Assembly: GCA_930367205.1 (NCBI GenBank)
Contig: OV884011.1
Location: forward strand, 145,015,937 to 145,079,936
DNA: 64,000 nucleotides
DNA from: Acanthosoma haemorrhoidale
Lineage: Eukaryota; Arthropoda; Insecta; Hemiptera; Acanthosomatidae
Direction of reading: 5' to 3'
Part shown: positions 45,783 to 57,400 of the stretch, piece by piece
Position numbering within the stretch: position 1 is the first letter of the stretch
Layout: every line of letters starts with the position of its first letter
Notes under the pieces: model-generated
Told to the model about the DNA's origin: nothing
Databases searched by the model: none
Seen by the model: only the letters and a program-made list of their open reading frames with translations
Position numbers and translations under genes: made by a program

Positions 45783-47822
45783 AAACAATATAAGTGTGTC
45801 AAAGTTATGTAAATATCATGAAAAGCTACTTCTTTGCCAATGCTTATTATATTGCCTCTAACCTTATTAAAATTGTCATTTATTTATTTAATGTCCGTCT
45901 TAATTTAATATCCTAGCTGCCACGGCATTGTTCCCGCTTAATAAACAAAGAAAATAATCCAAATCAGTAAATTATGTAGGGAAAACTCTTCAATTTAATA
46001 AAATTTCTTCTACAAGTACAATTCTATCTAGTCTATTTTTTTATGTTTTACTTGACACATTTTCTTATTTTTTGAGTTTTTTAAAAATGTTGCTGTAATC
46101 TTGACAATCTTGCACCAAAAATATAATAAAAAACTCATTTTTATATAATTTCATAGTTTGGGTAGAAAGTTTCAGTAAAATTATATTGTTAATTATCGAT
46201 TTATCTGTTCAAAATTACGAATAATAACCTTTAATGTCAACCCCATGACTAAAACATCAGCCCCGCAACAAAGTGTTTGGTTACGGTTCCGACAAGATTT
46301 TGGTGAAATTTCAAGTCAATACATAATAGTAATTCTTAAATAATCACCCCTAGCCAGAAAGAATCCCTAGTTAATTTTTGTTGTCCCTAAGGACGGTTTT
46401 TAAAAAATAAAAAACAGCTGATTCATAGGTTGAAGGAAAATAATAAAAATATAGTGTTAAGGTGTTGGGAAATCAAAATGTACGAACCTGGTTATCAACC
46501 TATCAAAGTCAAGTGCAAGCCAAAGACTGAATAAGTGGGGATCACCAGAGTTGTGACTCTTGAAAAATTGAACTGATGCACAATGTTTATTTGTGATTTA
46601 GAAAACCCTGGAATATTTATTTTGGCTACAGTATTGACAAACAAATCTTGGGACGCACATTTTTTTTCTGAAATTCTCTTTCAGTCCCTGAATTGTAGGA
46701 ATGTAGTAAATTCATCATTGAAACCTATTGGAAAAAGTCTTAAGTCGGTGAAGACTTGGGACTGCATATTAGCAATTAATCTAAGGAAAGTTTATCACCC
46801 TTTACTTGAATGTGCATTTATCTTTTCATTTTTTATCAGCTTCTTAAGGGACTTCATAAATAGGTGCCCCTCTTCTAGAAAAATGCTTACTTTGCAATCA
46901 ACTGATGCTATGTATGTAGATATCATATGGCTATACAGACCTCATTTAAATTTCCCATTAAATTGTTTGCTTTTTTCTATCCTTGATAAGGAAGATAGTG
47001 TGTTGAGCCCCAATACACAAGTAATCTTTCCATGTTGTTTTGTCCATCATCAATTTTATTATTATTTTGGATATTTGTCAACTCTTTGACTAGTCAACTT
47101 TTTTGTCAATCAACTGTTAAACTTGTTAAATAATTAGAACAGATTAATATCTGTAGTTTTTATTAATACTTATCACATTATTGTAAATGTTGCAGCACTG
47201 AGGATGACTGTTTGATAGCTGAAAGCGCTTTACCAAACTATAAAAATGTGCTGAGGCTTTTCTTTCTTAAATCTTCCTTCAAATTAGTTAATAAGAATTT
47301 TTTTTTTTCCGAGAGGACAGAAACAAAAAAATTCAAAGCCTCATTATTATAGAAGATTCATATTCGCGAGCAAAAAATATGTTTTTTTCCATTAATTTAA
47401 GAAAAATGTTGAAAATTCCCTCCATCCATAGACAATATTTTCTTGATTCATATGTTACTCAAATTATTCACTCTTATAACACCACTTATATTTAACATAT
47501 CCTACAGTTTAAACTCTCACTCTACTCTCAGAACACAGGTCCTGTCTTTCTGACCTTTACACCCTGTCGGGGGCGTCAATAGAGGAGTGCCTAATCACTC
47601 TAGCCCTGGTGACAAGTGCGGATTGTTGTAGTTTATAACATGGACCATTGTTCCATGTTGGCATTTAATATCTGACTCCATTTATGATAAGTATGTGTCC
47701 CGACAATACACTATGTTCAAATGAAAAAGGTACAGAGGTTTCATAAAGAATAAGACCGGTTCAGAGTTTGAACGGGGCACGGCAGTGCAACAGGCGCGAG
47801 GCGTCAGAGGGTCTGCTAGGCT
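45783..47822. other. AT-rich stretch with no recognisable gene
   Basis: The only long open frame (168 codons, 46583-47089, plus strand) encodes a Phe/Leu/Ile-rich sequence that I do not recognise on either strand. A repeat-like motif, ctgaggatgactg...gctgaaagcgctt, lies at 47196-47234. 47570-47680 is GC-richer and may be the edge of another repeat. Nothing else is supportable. Confidence 0.6.
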
Positions 47823-48444
47823 GGGAGAGGTCTCTCCCAAGGAGGTGCTAGTTTTAGCGAGACGAAGGCAGAGAATCTCACTAGGAAGGTGTGAGGTCTG
47901 ACTAAGCCGGGTTAAAACATAGCGGATCAGGAAAGAGAGATGCAGAGGTAGTTGAATGAGGAGTCCATGGTTTGAGTAGAGCAGCGGCGCCAGTGCAGAG
48001 TCCAAGTGGAGGTCCGATTAGTTATGCTAATTTTTTTTTTTTTTTCATTCTAAACATCTTGAAGTTATACAATGAAAATATTATAAGAAACTTTGCAAAT
48101 TTCTCCTCATTCTGCTATGCGCAGATGCATTTGAAGGAGTTCGTGCTACTCAACAATACAGGTTGTGGTTAATAGGAAAATAACATGAATACAAATCTAG
48201 GTGATGGGGCTCACCTTCAGTTTAAAAATGGGAGAAAGCTAATTTTCTGGGAGTCCCAAGCTTATATAGGAGGCCAGCCAGTAGGGTGGGGGTATGTCCC
48301 CACCAAGGGCAGACTCCCCCACTACTTCCACCCCCACTCTCACTGACGTCATAACCTTTATTAAACATATGAAAACAGTGAAAGATATGATTTGATCGAG
48401 AAGAGGTTGACATAATTATTTATAATCAAGAGGTGGCCACAACA
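47823..48444 (-). repeat. LTR-like repeat RX, copy 2, with an inserted Jockey tail (E)
   Basis: Homologous to 38438-39158 on both sides of the Jockey insertion, with about 10% differences and a small extra segment (ccactacttccac). It keeps TGACGTCA at 48344-48351 and the minus-strand TATATAAG near 48258. It ends at exactly the same CCACAACA (48444), after which Tc1 sequence follows. Confidence 0.65.
48035..48237 (-). mobile_element. Jockey-family 3' UTR fragment E inserted in RX copy 2
   Basis: About 200 bp of 3' UTR, close to A/B rather than to D, with poly(T) on the plus strand. It is flanked by the 9 bp duplication gctaatttt (48026-48034 and 48238-48246). The stem-loop is at 48103-48139. 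Truncated within the 3' UTR. Confidence 0.88.
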
Positions 48445-49577
48445 CTGGGTCTTACCATAGAAGGGCCGGTTCTGGGCGGCCTAGGGCAACAGAATCACAG
48501 GATGACCGGTTTCTTACTTCAAGAATTTTACAAAACTGGCACCTTACCATTGTTCCAGCGATTCATCAGCTCCAAGAAGTTCGAGGTGTCCACATTTCTG
48601 AACATACTGCTCGGAGAAGATTAAATGAGTACGGACTAATGACTTTTCGCCCAGTAAGAGGACCAGAATTGACCAGAACTGACAGAGTTACACGGCTGGA
48701 TTTTGCTCGAGAACACAGTCATTGGACTATGGACGAATGGTGTGCTGTACTTTTTACAGATGAATCTAGATTTGCTCTACGATCTCCAGACGGGCGTGAA
48801 AGGGTGTGGAAAAGAAGAAATGAAAGGTATGTAGCCTGTAATTTCACCCATAGCCAACCTTTTCACCGTGGTTCCTTAATGGTGTGGGATTTCAATGGAG
48901 TGCCGCACAGAATTGGTTGTTGTTTGTGGTGGGTCTTTGACGGCCACTCGCTATGTAGATGAGATTTTGGAACCTCATGTGTTGCCTATCCTCATCGAAA
49001 TCAGCGATCATTCATTTCTAATGCATGATAATGCACGTCCACATGTCGCTCGCATAGTACAGACATTCCTTCATCAGCACAACATTGAGGTCTTAGCCTG
49101 GCCAGCAGGTTCTCCAGATTTGAACCCTATCGAGCATTTATGGGTTAACCTCAGAAGACGAATAAGAGCGCGTTCAGCACTTCCTGATACACTGCAGGAC
49201 CTTGAAAGAGCTCTTCGGGAAGAATGGGCTAACCTCCAGCAAAGGGACATTTCCTGTCTGGTGGAAAGTATGCCGAGGCGTCTTCAAGAAGTAATAAAGG
49301 CAAGAGGAGGAAAGACGCGCTATTAAATGATCCTGTCATTAATTTCTTTTAGGATAAAAATGGTTATTTTTCAATTTTTTTTTCATGTTTCTAAACAGTT
49401 CACATTTTGATTTTAAATTTTTAAACAAAGACTCATTTAATAAACGTTAAAAACCTTATTAAAGGTAAAAAAGATTTTATAAATTCAATAAATAATAAGT
49501 ATTATATACAATTACCATGTATTATATACAAATACAATTTTTTTACAAGTGGGTGGAATATTTTGCCTGTCAGTGTA
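48445..49577 (+). mobile_element. Tc1-family DNA transposon, 5'-truncated
   Basis: A transposase remnant followed by ~220 bp of AT-rich 3' sequence and a right terminal inverted repeat (49545-49575, ending gcctgtcagtg) next to TA (49576-49577), the Tc1 target. The left inverted repeat and the first DNA-binding helix are missing: the element is joined directly to the end of RX. Confidence 0.85.
48459..49326 (+). pseudogene. Tc1-type transposase, truncated and frameshifted
   Basis: The family carries out cut-and-paste transposition into TA. The reading starts within the DNA-binding domain, with the hook motif GRPR (48474) and second-helix residues (ISEHTARRRLNEYGL). The catalytic domain follows: the first Asp in FTDESRFAL, then a frameshift near 48890 after SLMVWDF, and the second frame continues TELVVVCGGSLTATRYVDEIL. 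The second Asp is in MHDNARPH and the Glu in SPDLNPIEHLW, exactly 34 residues apart (DD34E, diagnostic of Tc1). It ends KTRY at 49326. The C-terminal half is well preserved. Inactive because of the frameshift and missing N-terminus. Confidence 0.9.
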
Positions 49578-50057
49578 TAACTACCTGAAAACTCTACTAA
49601 ACTGTTTACAAATAGGACAAACAATACAGGCACCCTAATCTCAAGTCCTAAAGGATTGTGAAACAGTGTCCCTCGTCCAAGCAGATGGCTCAGTGTTACA
49701 GTAGTAGCTTTATAAACCTTGTTGACAGTCCCAAGTTAAGTAGCTTATAAAAAAAATGCACTTCAGTGATAGGGACATAACCGACAAATGAATAAACATA
49801 CGTTTTGCTAGATTCTTAATATTGATGTGCAAGTACTCATTAGACTTTCTACTCTAATAAGCTGTTATTATTATTATTACTTCCAAGGAAAGAAAAATTT
49901 TACTTAAATATATATATAAATTTATAAAATATGAACAGGTATGTTACTTTGCAAGAAAAGAAAATAAGGTTAATTTTTTAGAAGACTCATGTCATCAGTC
50001 AATTTTACAAAATTATTTTCTTAGCTAATATATTTTATTTATTCAAGCTGCATTTTT
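49578..50057. other. Intergenic, Tc1 to fucosidase
   Basis: AT-rich, with no gene seen. On the minus strand AATAAA lies ~15 nt past the fucosidase stop (plus-strand tttatt near 50037), a likely polyadenylation signal. Confidence 0.6.
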
Positions 50058-51485
50058 TTATATTTCATTATTTCTTACTGCAATATTTTGAATTTGCTTA
50101 CCAGTCACTATTTTTATGGCCCATCCCCAATTAATATCTACCATGTTTTTTTTTGGTAATGTTATAGTTATGATCCCATCTTCTGATATTTCCCATGGAA
50201 GAATAGTTTGCCTCAATTCTAAGAGATAAACCTCTGTCAAATGATGTGAAGGGCAGGATACTTGCAAGAGACCATTTTTTGGCCAGCGAAGCATGATAGC
50301 ATATAAATCAGAAGAATCTTTTTTTGTAGTATACCATACTGTTGGTGTTGTGCTGTCATTTTGACATATCATCCATGGCTGAGTGTCATATATTGCTTCA
50401 CCGTTTACTTTTAACCAGAGGCCCATATTTATTAATCTTTCTTGGAATATAGGTGAAATCTTGCCTTCCTTTGATGGGCCTACATTTATTAAAATATTAC
50501 CACCAAATGCTACAGTTTGAACAACAGTATCAATCAATTCTTGAGTTGTTAAGTAATCTTCAATATTTGATAATCTGCTATACCCCCAAGTATTTTTATC
50601 AATAGTCATAGCATTTTCCCATTTGTGTGGTTGAAGAGTTCCAGGAGTATATCGATCAGCACAGGAATAGAAGCCTCCATGTTTGCAAGCTGTTCCTGTT
50701 CCCCAACGGTCATTAACAACTACATCATAGGAAACAGGGCTGTCATTGTACAACCACGCTAAAAATTCTTCAGACTTCCAGTAACTACTAGGTGCTTCTG
50801 CTTCACCGTCGGACCACACAATTTCAGGTTTATAAGTTTCAACAAGCTCAACCATTTCAGGATAAAGTTTATTATTGACAAAGTGCTGTGTTGTGAAATT
50901 ACTTGATCTATCTGCAATGTAAATGGGGTTGTACCACTCATATAGGGAATGATAAAGGCCAAAATGAATCTTCTGTTTGCTGCTCCTGACCGCTTTCTCC
51001 AGCTCACCAACTATATCCCTATGTGGTCCTATGTCAACAGAATTCCAACTGTAGCTATATTTTGATGGCCACATAGCGAATCCTTCATGATGTTTAGTTG
51101 TCAGCACTACATATTTTGCTCCCGATTTCTCTATCAGTTCCGTCCATTCAGTTGCATTAAAAAACTCTGCAGTAAAATCTTTGGTGAAATCTTGGTATGA
51201 AAATCTAGGTTTGTAATTTTCTTTCATGTAGTCAACAATTTTATTATGAAGCTCTAGATTGTGATATGGGTGAAACCAGTCAAACCAAAACCATTCTGAA
51301 GTTAGGCTGGGAACTGAGAAAACTCCCCAGTGAATAAATATTCCAATTTTAGATTGATCATACCAATCTGGCAAAGGCCTGCTGTCTAAACTGTCCCAAT
51401 TAGGTTGATAGTTAGCTTTTGAAATTAAAATTAAGGCACTAATATACAAACAATAATTTAACTTAATCAGTCCCATCATATTCAT
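50058..51485 (-). CDS. Fuca: Alpha-L-fucosidase (GH29), intronless and intact
   Basis: The enzyme removes terminal alpha-L-fucose from glycoproteins and glycolipids; family members are lysosomal or secreted. The 475-residue frame is close to human FUCA1 in length. A hydrophobic signal segment (LNYCLYISALILISK) is followed by the GH29 start, RPLPDWYDQSKIGIFIHWGV. Active-site landmarks are TKHHEGFAMWPS (~130-141) and the nucleophile Asp226 in VWSDGEAEAPSSYW (50808-50810). NDRWGTG and the conserved FGGNILINVGPSKEG follow, then a beta-sandwich-like C-terminus. Sequons FNAT, NFT and NDS suggest N-glycosylation. The whole frame lies in one exon with its signal peptide, no splice site is needed, and no frameshift is seen. 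ATG 51485 and a second ATG three codons in both give a signal peptide. It may be a single-exon gene or a retrocopy under selection. Confidence 0.96.
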   Translation of the reverse strand: MNMMGLIKLNYCLYISALILISKANYQPNWDSLDSRPLPDWYDQSKIGIFIHWGVFSVPSLTSEWFWFDWFHPYHNLELHNKIVDYMKENYKPRFSYQDFTKDFTAEFFNATEWTELIEKSGAKYVVLTTKHHEGFAMWPSKYSYSWNSVDIGPHRDIVGELEKAVRSSKQKIHFGLYHSLYEWYNPIYIADRSSNFTTQHFVNNKLYPEMVELVETYKPEIVWSDGEAEAPSSYWKSEEFLAWLYNDSPVSYDVVVNDRWGTGTACKHGGFYSCADRYTPGTLQPHKWENAMTIDKNTWGYSRLSNIEDYLTTQELIDTVVQTVAFGGNILINVGPSKEGKISPIFQERLINMGLWLKVNGEAIYDTQPWMICQNDSTTPTVWYTTKKDSSDLYAIMLRWPKNGLLQVSCPSHHLTEVYLLELRQTILPWEISEDGIITITLPKKNMVDINWGWAIKIVTGKQIQNIAVRNNEI

Positions 51486-54400
51486 TGTTTACACTGGCTT
51501 TAAGGTTCAACGCAATCTTTCACTAAATATTTAGAGATTGCAAAACCGTCATAATCATATTTATCTTTGCTGATGATAACACTAATATATAATGAAATTT
51601 CAATCACTCTTATCAGAGCCACTTTATCACCAATATTATCCGGTCATCTAACATAAATTATGATGTATATACTCACTGGCTCTCTTTCTCTGAAACTTTT
51701 CCTAAATGTTTAATTTTTTTTATATATCAAACAAAAATAATTCAAAATATGTTTTAATCCACAAAAATCAAGTTATAAAAAATAACTGCATTTATTCTAT
51801 TATCTATTCACAAGCAATTTTATAGTGGTTTGATCCTGGTTGTGGAATGTACTAATAAAAACAAATTGCAACTCCACAAGGATTAGTTAATAAGCTAACA
51901 GTTGAACTATTACACAGATACACAGTCCTCTTCAGGCTATGAATAAAACCAACATAATTTTCAAAATATCCTGAACAGGTTGTACATTATAAGTAGAGAA
52001 ATATGTGTAACTCTTTCTTACTAATAAGTACCAATTGCATTGCAATATTTCCATCAATTTAATATAAAAAACATAAAGCATATTAAAATTACATGGTAAA
52101 CTATATATTTAAAATATATCTGTTTTTAGAAGTGTTTTTGATCCCTCTATCTTTAATAATTATTTAAAATATAATATAAACACCAAATTAGTTATGAACA
52201 GACAAATATCAGCACATATCAATCTGTCATTTATTTGCTTACCAGTAAATAAAATATTATAAGTAAACATAATATGGCCATAATTTAATTGTATTACATT
52301 TTAATTGGCATTACACATTTCTATGGAAATATATAAAATACAAAATAAAATGCGGACCTTAGAATGGCAAGCCATGGATTCTAGAGGAATTGAAACCTAT
52401 TTTAATTATTATGCTTCCATGTTAATAAGTTAGTCTAACAGTTATAACATTGTGTAATAATGTTACCTTTTGTGGAGTGTCCCTGTGTCCTTCAGTTATT
52501 GGTAGAAATGGCTTGTTTTTTTAGTGAAGATGTTCTTTGCATCTTATGTATGTTTAGTTCTCTATATGTTAGCAGAATTAGCTTGTTTTTAGCAAAAATG
52601 TCCTTAGGATCTTGTGTACAGTTTGTAGTGTGTTAGCAGAATTAGCTTGTTTTTAGCAAAAATGTCCTTAGGATCTTGTGTACAGTTTTTAGTGTGTTAG
52701 CAGAATTGACTTGTTTTTTTAGAAAGGATGTTGTTAGCATCTTATGTGCAGTTTTTATATGTTCTGCTTATGTCCTGCATCCCCCATATATTATTCTATA
52801 CATATACCCTGATCTTTCCTTTAGTTGGCACAGATATTAAATGCAGGAAATTTAACTAGATAATGTGAAGTTGTTTTTGAACACTAATCCTATATCGGTT
52901 TTCTTAATAATTCTTAATTTATTAGATACAGAGCATGGGACTTGGAAGGTATAATTGTTGAATTTCACGTGGGGCAAATCTTTATTCATTAGACTCTTAT
53001 ATTATATTCATATGCTCTTAATATTTTATTCAAGATTTTTGCAGGGCACCCATTAACTATCAACAAACATACAAACAATATTACATTGATTTCATTATAA
53101 AAGTTTTTTAATAGGAAATAGCCTGATTAAAATATATTTTTATTATTTGGAATAAGCGTTTATAAACCAGAATAACACATAAAATCTGCAAATATATAAA
53201 GCTATTTACAAAAAAGAACCATTTTGAAAATACAAATTCAAAAATAAGGATTCTGTACGACCAATAAAATAAACTACATGATGTTGTGATTAATATATTT
53301 TTATTTATTTATAAGCATTACAGTTAGTTAGATAAACTTTTTTAGTTCACAATACTTTCATAATTATTGTCTTCTCACTAACTAGAGGAAACAATTATCA
53401 TTTTTTTAATCCTCAAAACAATAATGAACAAAGCAAGTTGGTCCCGCTATCAAAATACTTCTATCTTGGGACTCGTTTGATATAGTTCAGAAACCCCTTC
53501 TTAAATAATTTACATGAGTAGACCCACAACAAATTTAGAATATGTTACAAAATGAACTATATAAAAAATATTTTTATTTGAAAAATCATATTTATATATA
53601 TATTAGTTACAATATCTATTTACCAATGAACAATCTATTGGTACAAGATCACTAGAAGGTATAAGCTCGGAAATTGCTAAGTCTAATACTAATAGTGCAC
53701 TTTTTAGATCTACATAGATTATAGCCTATAACTTACATAAGTTTGATTTATATTTTTTTAATATACACATTGATTATCAAATTAACAATTATTAAAATGT
53801 TTTATAGTCAAAACAAAATTTACAAACAATAAGTCTTGAAAGTTATTCATTTCTTAAGCACATTAACACTTTGGTTTATGACATTACAAGTCAAAAAATA
53901 ATTTAAAAAACACAACAATTAACAACATAAAATATACACAATTCAATATTAATTCCTGTTAAATAATCACCAATAATATTTTTTATCTTTTCTTTCAAGG
54001 AATGTAATGAAAAAAAAAGATGAATAAAGGTAGAAAGGGCTGAAACAATTATTAAATAAAGAGAAAAATCATTGGTAATTATATTTAAATGTAACAGCAC
54101 ATTTGAAACAAACAATAAACTCTCCGATTTAACAGAATTGTAATTGGTAATAGTAACAACTTGGACAGTGATCTTTATATATTGCTATTTTATTTAAATG
54201 AACATGAGAGGTCATTGGAATTATGTGTTAAATTAGGTTAGTGCAAAAAGGTTTGTCAAAGAAGTTTAGTATGTTATTCAGCTAAGCCTAAGATTTGTAT
54301 GTTTTTTTCAAAAGAAATTTGTTCCAGGCCGAACATCTGCCATCAAATGATTACTTTTACGCCAGTTACTTACATACAGAGTTTTTTCACTTTTATTAAA

Positions 54401-57400
54401 CAGTTAAGTTTTATTTTTTGTAAACAATGACTATTTAATTCTGGAGAAGAGTAACCTATATCATCCTTTCTTAAGCCACGCAGATGTTTTGTGTAATAAA
54501 TATATAATAACTATACCTACTAATAAAGTCCATTTTCAATATAACTTACATTTAAATAAAAAGGTAACAAAAATAAAGTTATCACTTTTAAACAGTTCAC
54601 AGTAACAAATAAAGCTAAATAATATCTTAAACTAAATAAGTATAAATTGGCACAATTAAGAAAGGTACAATAAAATAAGAATGACAAGAATAAATTCATT
54701 AGTCAAGTTTAAAATATCCAATAATTTTTAATAATTAATAATTTTCTATTTAATTATTTTTCAGTTTTATTATTTATAGATTTAGTTAAACATTAATTAT
54801 GTTATGAGGAACTATTACAGAAGTCATAGAGCTATGTAAATACACTGTATTGAGAGGTACAAACTGAAGAAAGCTTTGGAAGAAGAAAATCGACAATTCC
54901 ATTGATTCTTTATCACTTTTCTGTTCATTCATGAAAATTTTAACAATTTCTGTCATATCATCAACTAGTGTGGTATTATGGCTTAAGAGTAAAGCCAGGC
55001 AGGCAATATCATGGAAGACAGATACAGCATTTAAATTAGTTTGCTATTGCAATAGATTGCAACTGGCAATAGAGAACAGAAAATATTAGAGATACCTCTA
55101 CAATGATGGCATAAGTACCATGACACTGTAACACAAATTATAATCAAATTTCCATTACAAAGCAATTACACCTCTGCCAATATTAAACTAATGACAATTA
55201 TTCCACGTATATTGTTTTAAATTTTTATTATACAATTTTGGAAATTTATAATAGATACATTGGCAATACAAAATTTAATATTTCAATGTCTGAGTTGAAT
55301 AATTTTGCAATGAAAATTTATGAACACTTAAGAGAGTTTAAAAAAACGGGGAATAAATAATAATAAAATAACTAAATACACTTAAATCACTAATAAAAAA
55401 ACCTAAAATTGTATCTAACAACCCAATCAACACGCCTAAAAACATTTAGTGATTACAACCTTTAATGCTAACTATTCCTAACTCTTAATAATTGACTCTA
55501 ATCTTCTCAGGAAATGAATCACTTTTCTTTTCTATTCACCTCCTAACGACGGATAAAGTTATCTTATTTATCATATAACATTTGTAATATATAAAATTGT
55601 TAAAATTCGTTAATAATATATGTAATATCATAGAAGATATCATCCATTCCTCACATCGAAAATATACAGAAACAAAATACAGATTCTTTAAGGAAGAATT
55701 GATTCACAGCTGGTATCACTAACTGTCATATAATGTCAGTTTATTGGTACTGATAATTTTGACAGGACAAAAAAAAAACTGTTAAGTTTGAACATTGTAC
55801 TAATTGTGGTTTAGTTCCAAAATTTTACTTTCACAGTCTATCCAGCTAATAACTGCACAATGAACACTTACATGTAATTAAGCAGTGTACACTTCCAGCG
55901 AATTCCAATGAAATAAACACAGTGCACACCGGATTTTGTTAGGTTTGTTCAACAAAAATACAAAAAGGTACCTTGTGTGACACAAAGGTTAAATCCCTGT
56001 CTCTCAGGCTGGCATTAGAGTGCCTCTAGGAAATAATTTTATTTCATATAAAATTACCCCCATGCTATAAACTACTTGCTCAGTGGAGTTAATCAAAAGG
56101 TAGTAGCCTGCAGACAACGAACTCCTTAGTGATATGGTTCCCCTAAATAGTGCTAATAATAAACAGGACCCATTTGCCCTCAATTGCAAAATATTGATTA
56201 GAAGATGTACAAACATTTGAAAACTTCATCGTTCAACTGAATATGGTATCTTTATGTTTGATGTTTCTTAAGACAAAATATTGCTGCTCTCTTTTGTATA
56301 AGCACAAAATTAGGACAAAAAAAAAACACATCAGATAACAGGAAATTCTAAGCAACACTCACTAAGCTAATAGCTGGTCAAATTTGCTCGTTCTGGTTCC
56401 AATAGTAAACTAGCCTTGTGTAATTTAAGCTTTGAACTTCCTGTAAACTTACAATTAGGCTAATACAGTTATTAAATAAATTGAGACACTGTTTCAATGC
56501 CTTCTAAATTACTCGATAAGTCAACAAATAGCAAACATTTCCTCAGAGTCAAAGTATATGTTTGGAGTATTGTGAGTTAATAATACCACTAACAAGAATT
56601 TTGCCAATTAGAAAATGTAGCTGGGTGAATTTCAATTTTAGTTTGAAGTACATCATTTTTAAACTGCGTTAGATAATAGAATATGAACCACAATTAGTGC
56701 AATTGGAAACAAATTAAAAATGTTACTATTAATTATCATCTGACAAAAATGATTACAATCAAACCAAACTATGTAGGTAATGATAGGTACTGTATAATCA
56801 ATATAATATACTCATAACAATCTGCATTTGTTTGGAAGAACTACAAAAAAAGGACGGAAAAGCAACATAATAAATTACAGAATATTAGTTCATTGCTATA
56901 TATAGAACAGCGGGTAGTTGCACCTTCAGCAGATGCAGGTGAGGAACACATCTCAGATCTACATCAGAGATCCTGCAAAGATGTTAATTTCCCTGCTTCC
57001 TAAATCAAGGGGAAATCAGACCCCTGTCCTGATCTCATCTACCCTTATATTGGCCTTTCCTCGCAAGGGTCACAGAGAGCAGGTAATGCATAACAATCAG
57101 CGGTCGAGGTAACAGGAGATCTTTTACTGGGCTTATCAGGAGATAAGCAGGAGCAATGGAGTGAAATGATTCAAAGATTCAAAACTAGCCTCGGAACCAA
57201 TGGACAGTCTTACTGTTTGGTGTTTATTAAGGCTATTCTACACCAAAAGACACAAAAAAGGAAGTGAAAAAAGATGACTATCACTAATCATATCTATAAA
57301 ATAAATATTTACATAAACAATATTCTTTGTAATTTTATGTAATTAAAAAAACCATCAATGCCATAAAATATTTTAAGGGATCATTAATCCTTTTAATGCC

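Noticed and set aside
46583..47089. 168-codon open frame on the plus strand
   Set aside because: Hydrophobic low-complexity composition in AT-rich DNA, with no recognisable family on either strand. Length alone is not enough.
47190..47240. Hammerhead-ribozyme-like motif (ctgagga ... gctgaaagcg)
   Set aside because: CTGAGGA and GAAA fit the core, but the bases between do not pair as stem II and no convincing stem III or I was found. It is probably a repeat-derived motif.
47682..48005. 107-codon minus-strand open frame in RX copy 2
   Set aside because: RX copy 1 does not preserve it, and the sequence is low-complexity Leu/Ser-rich without a domain.
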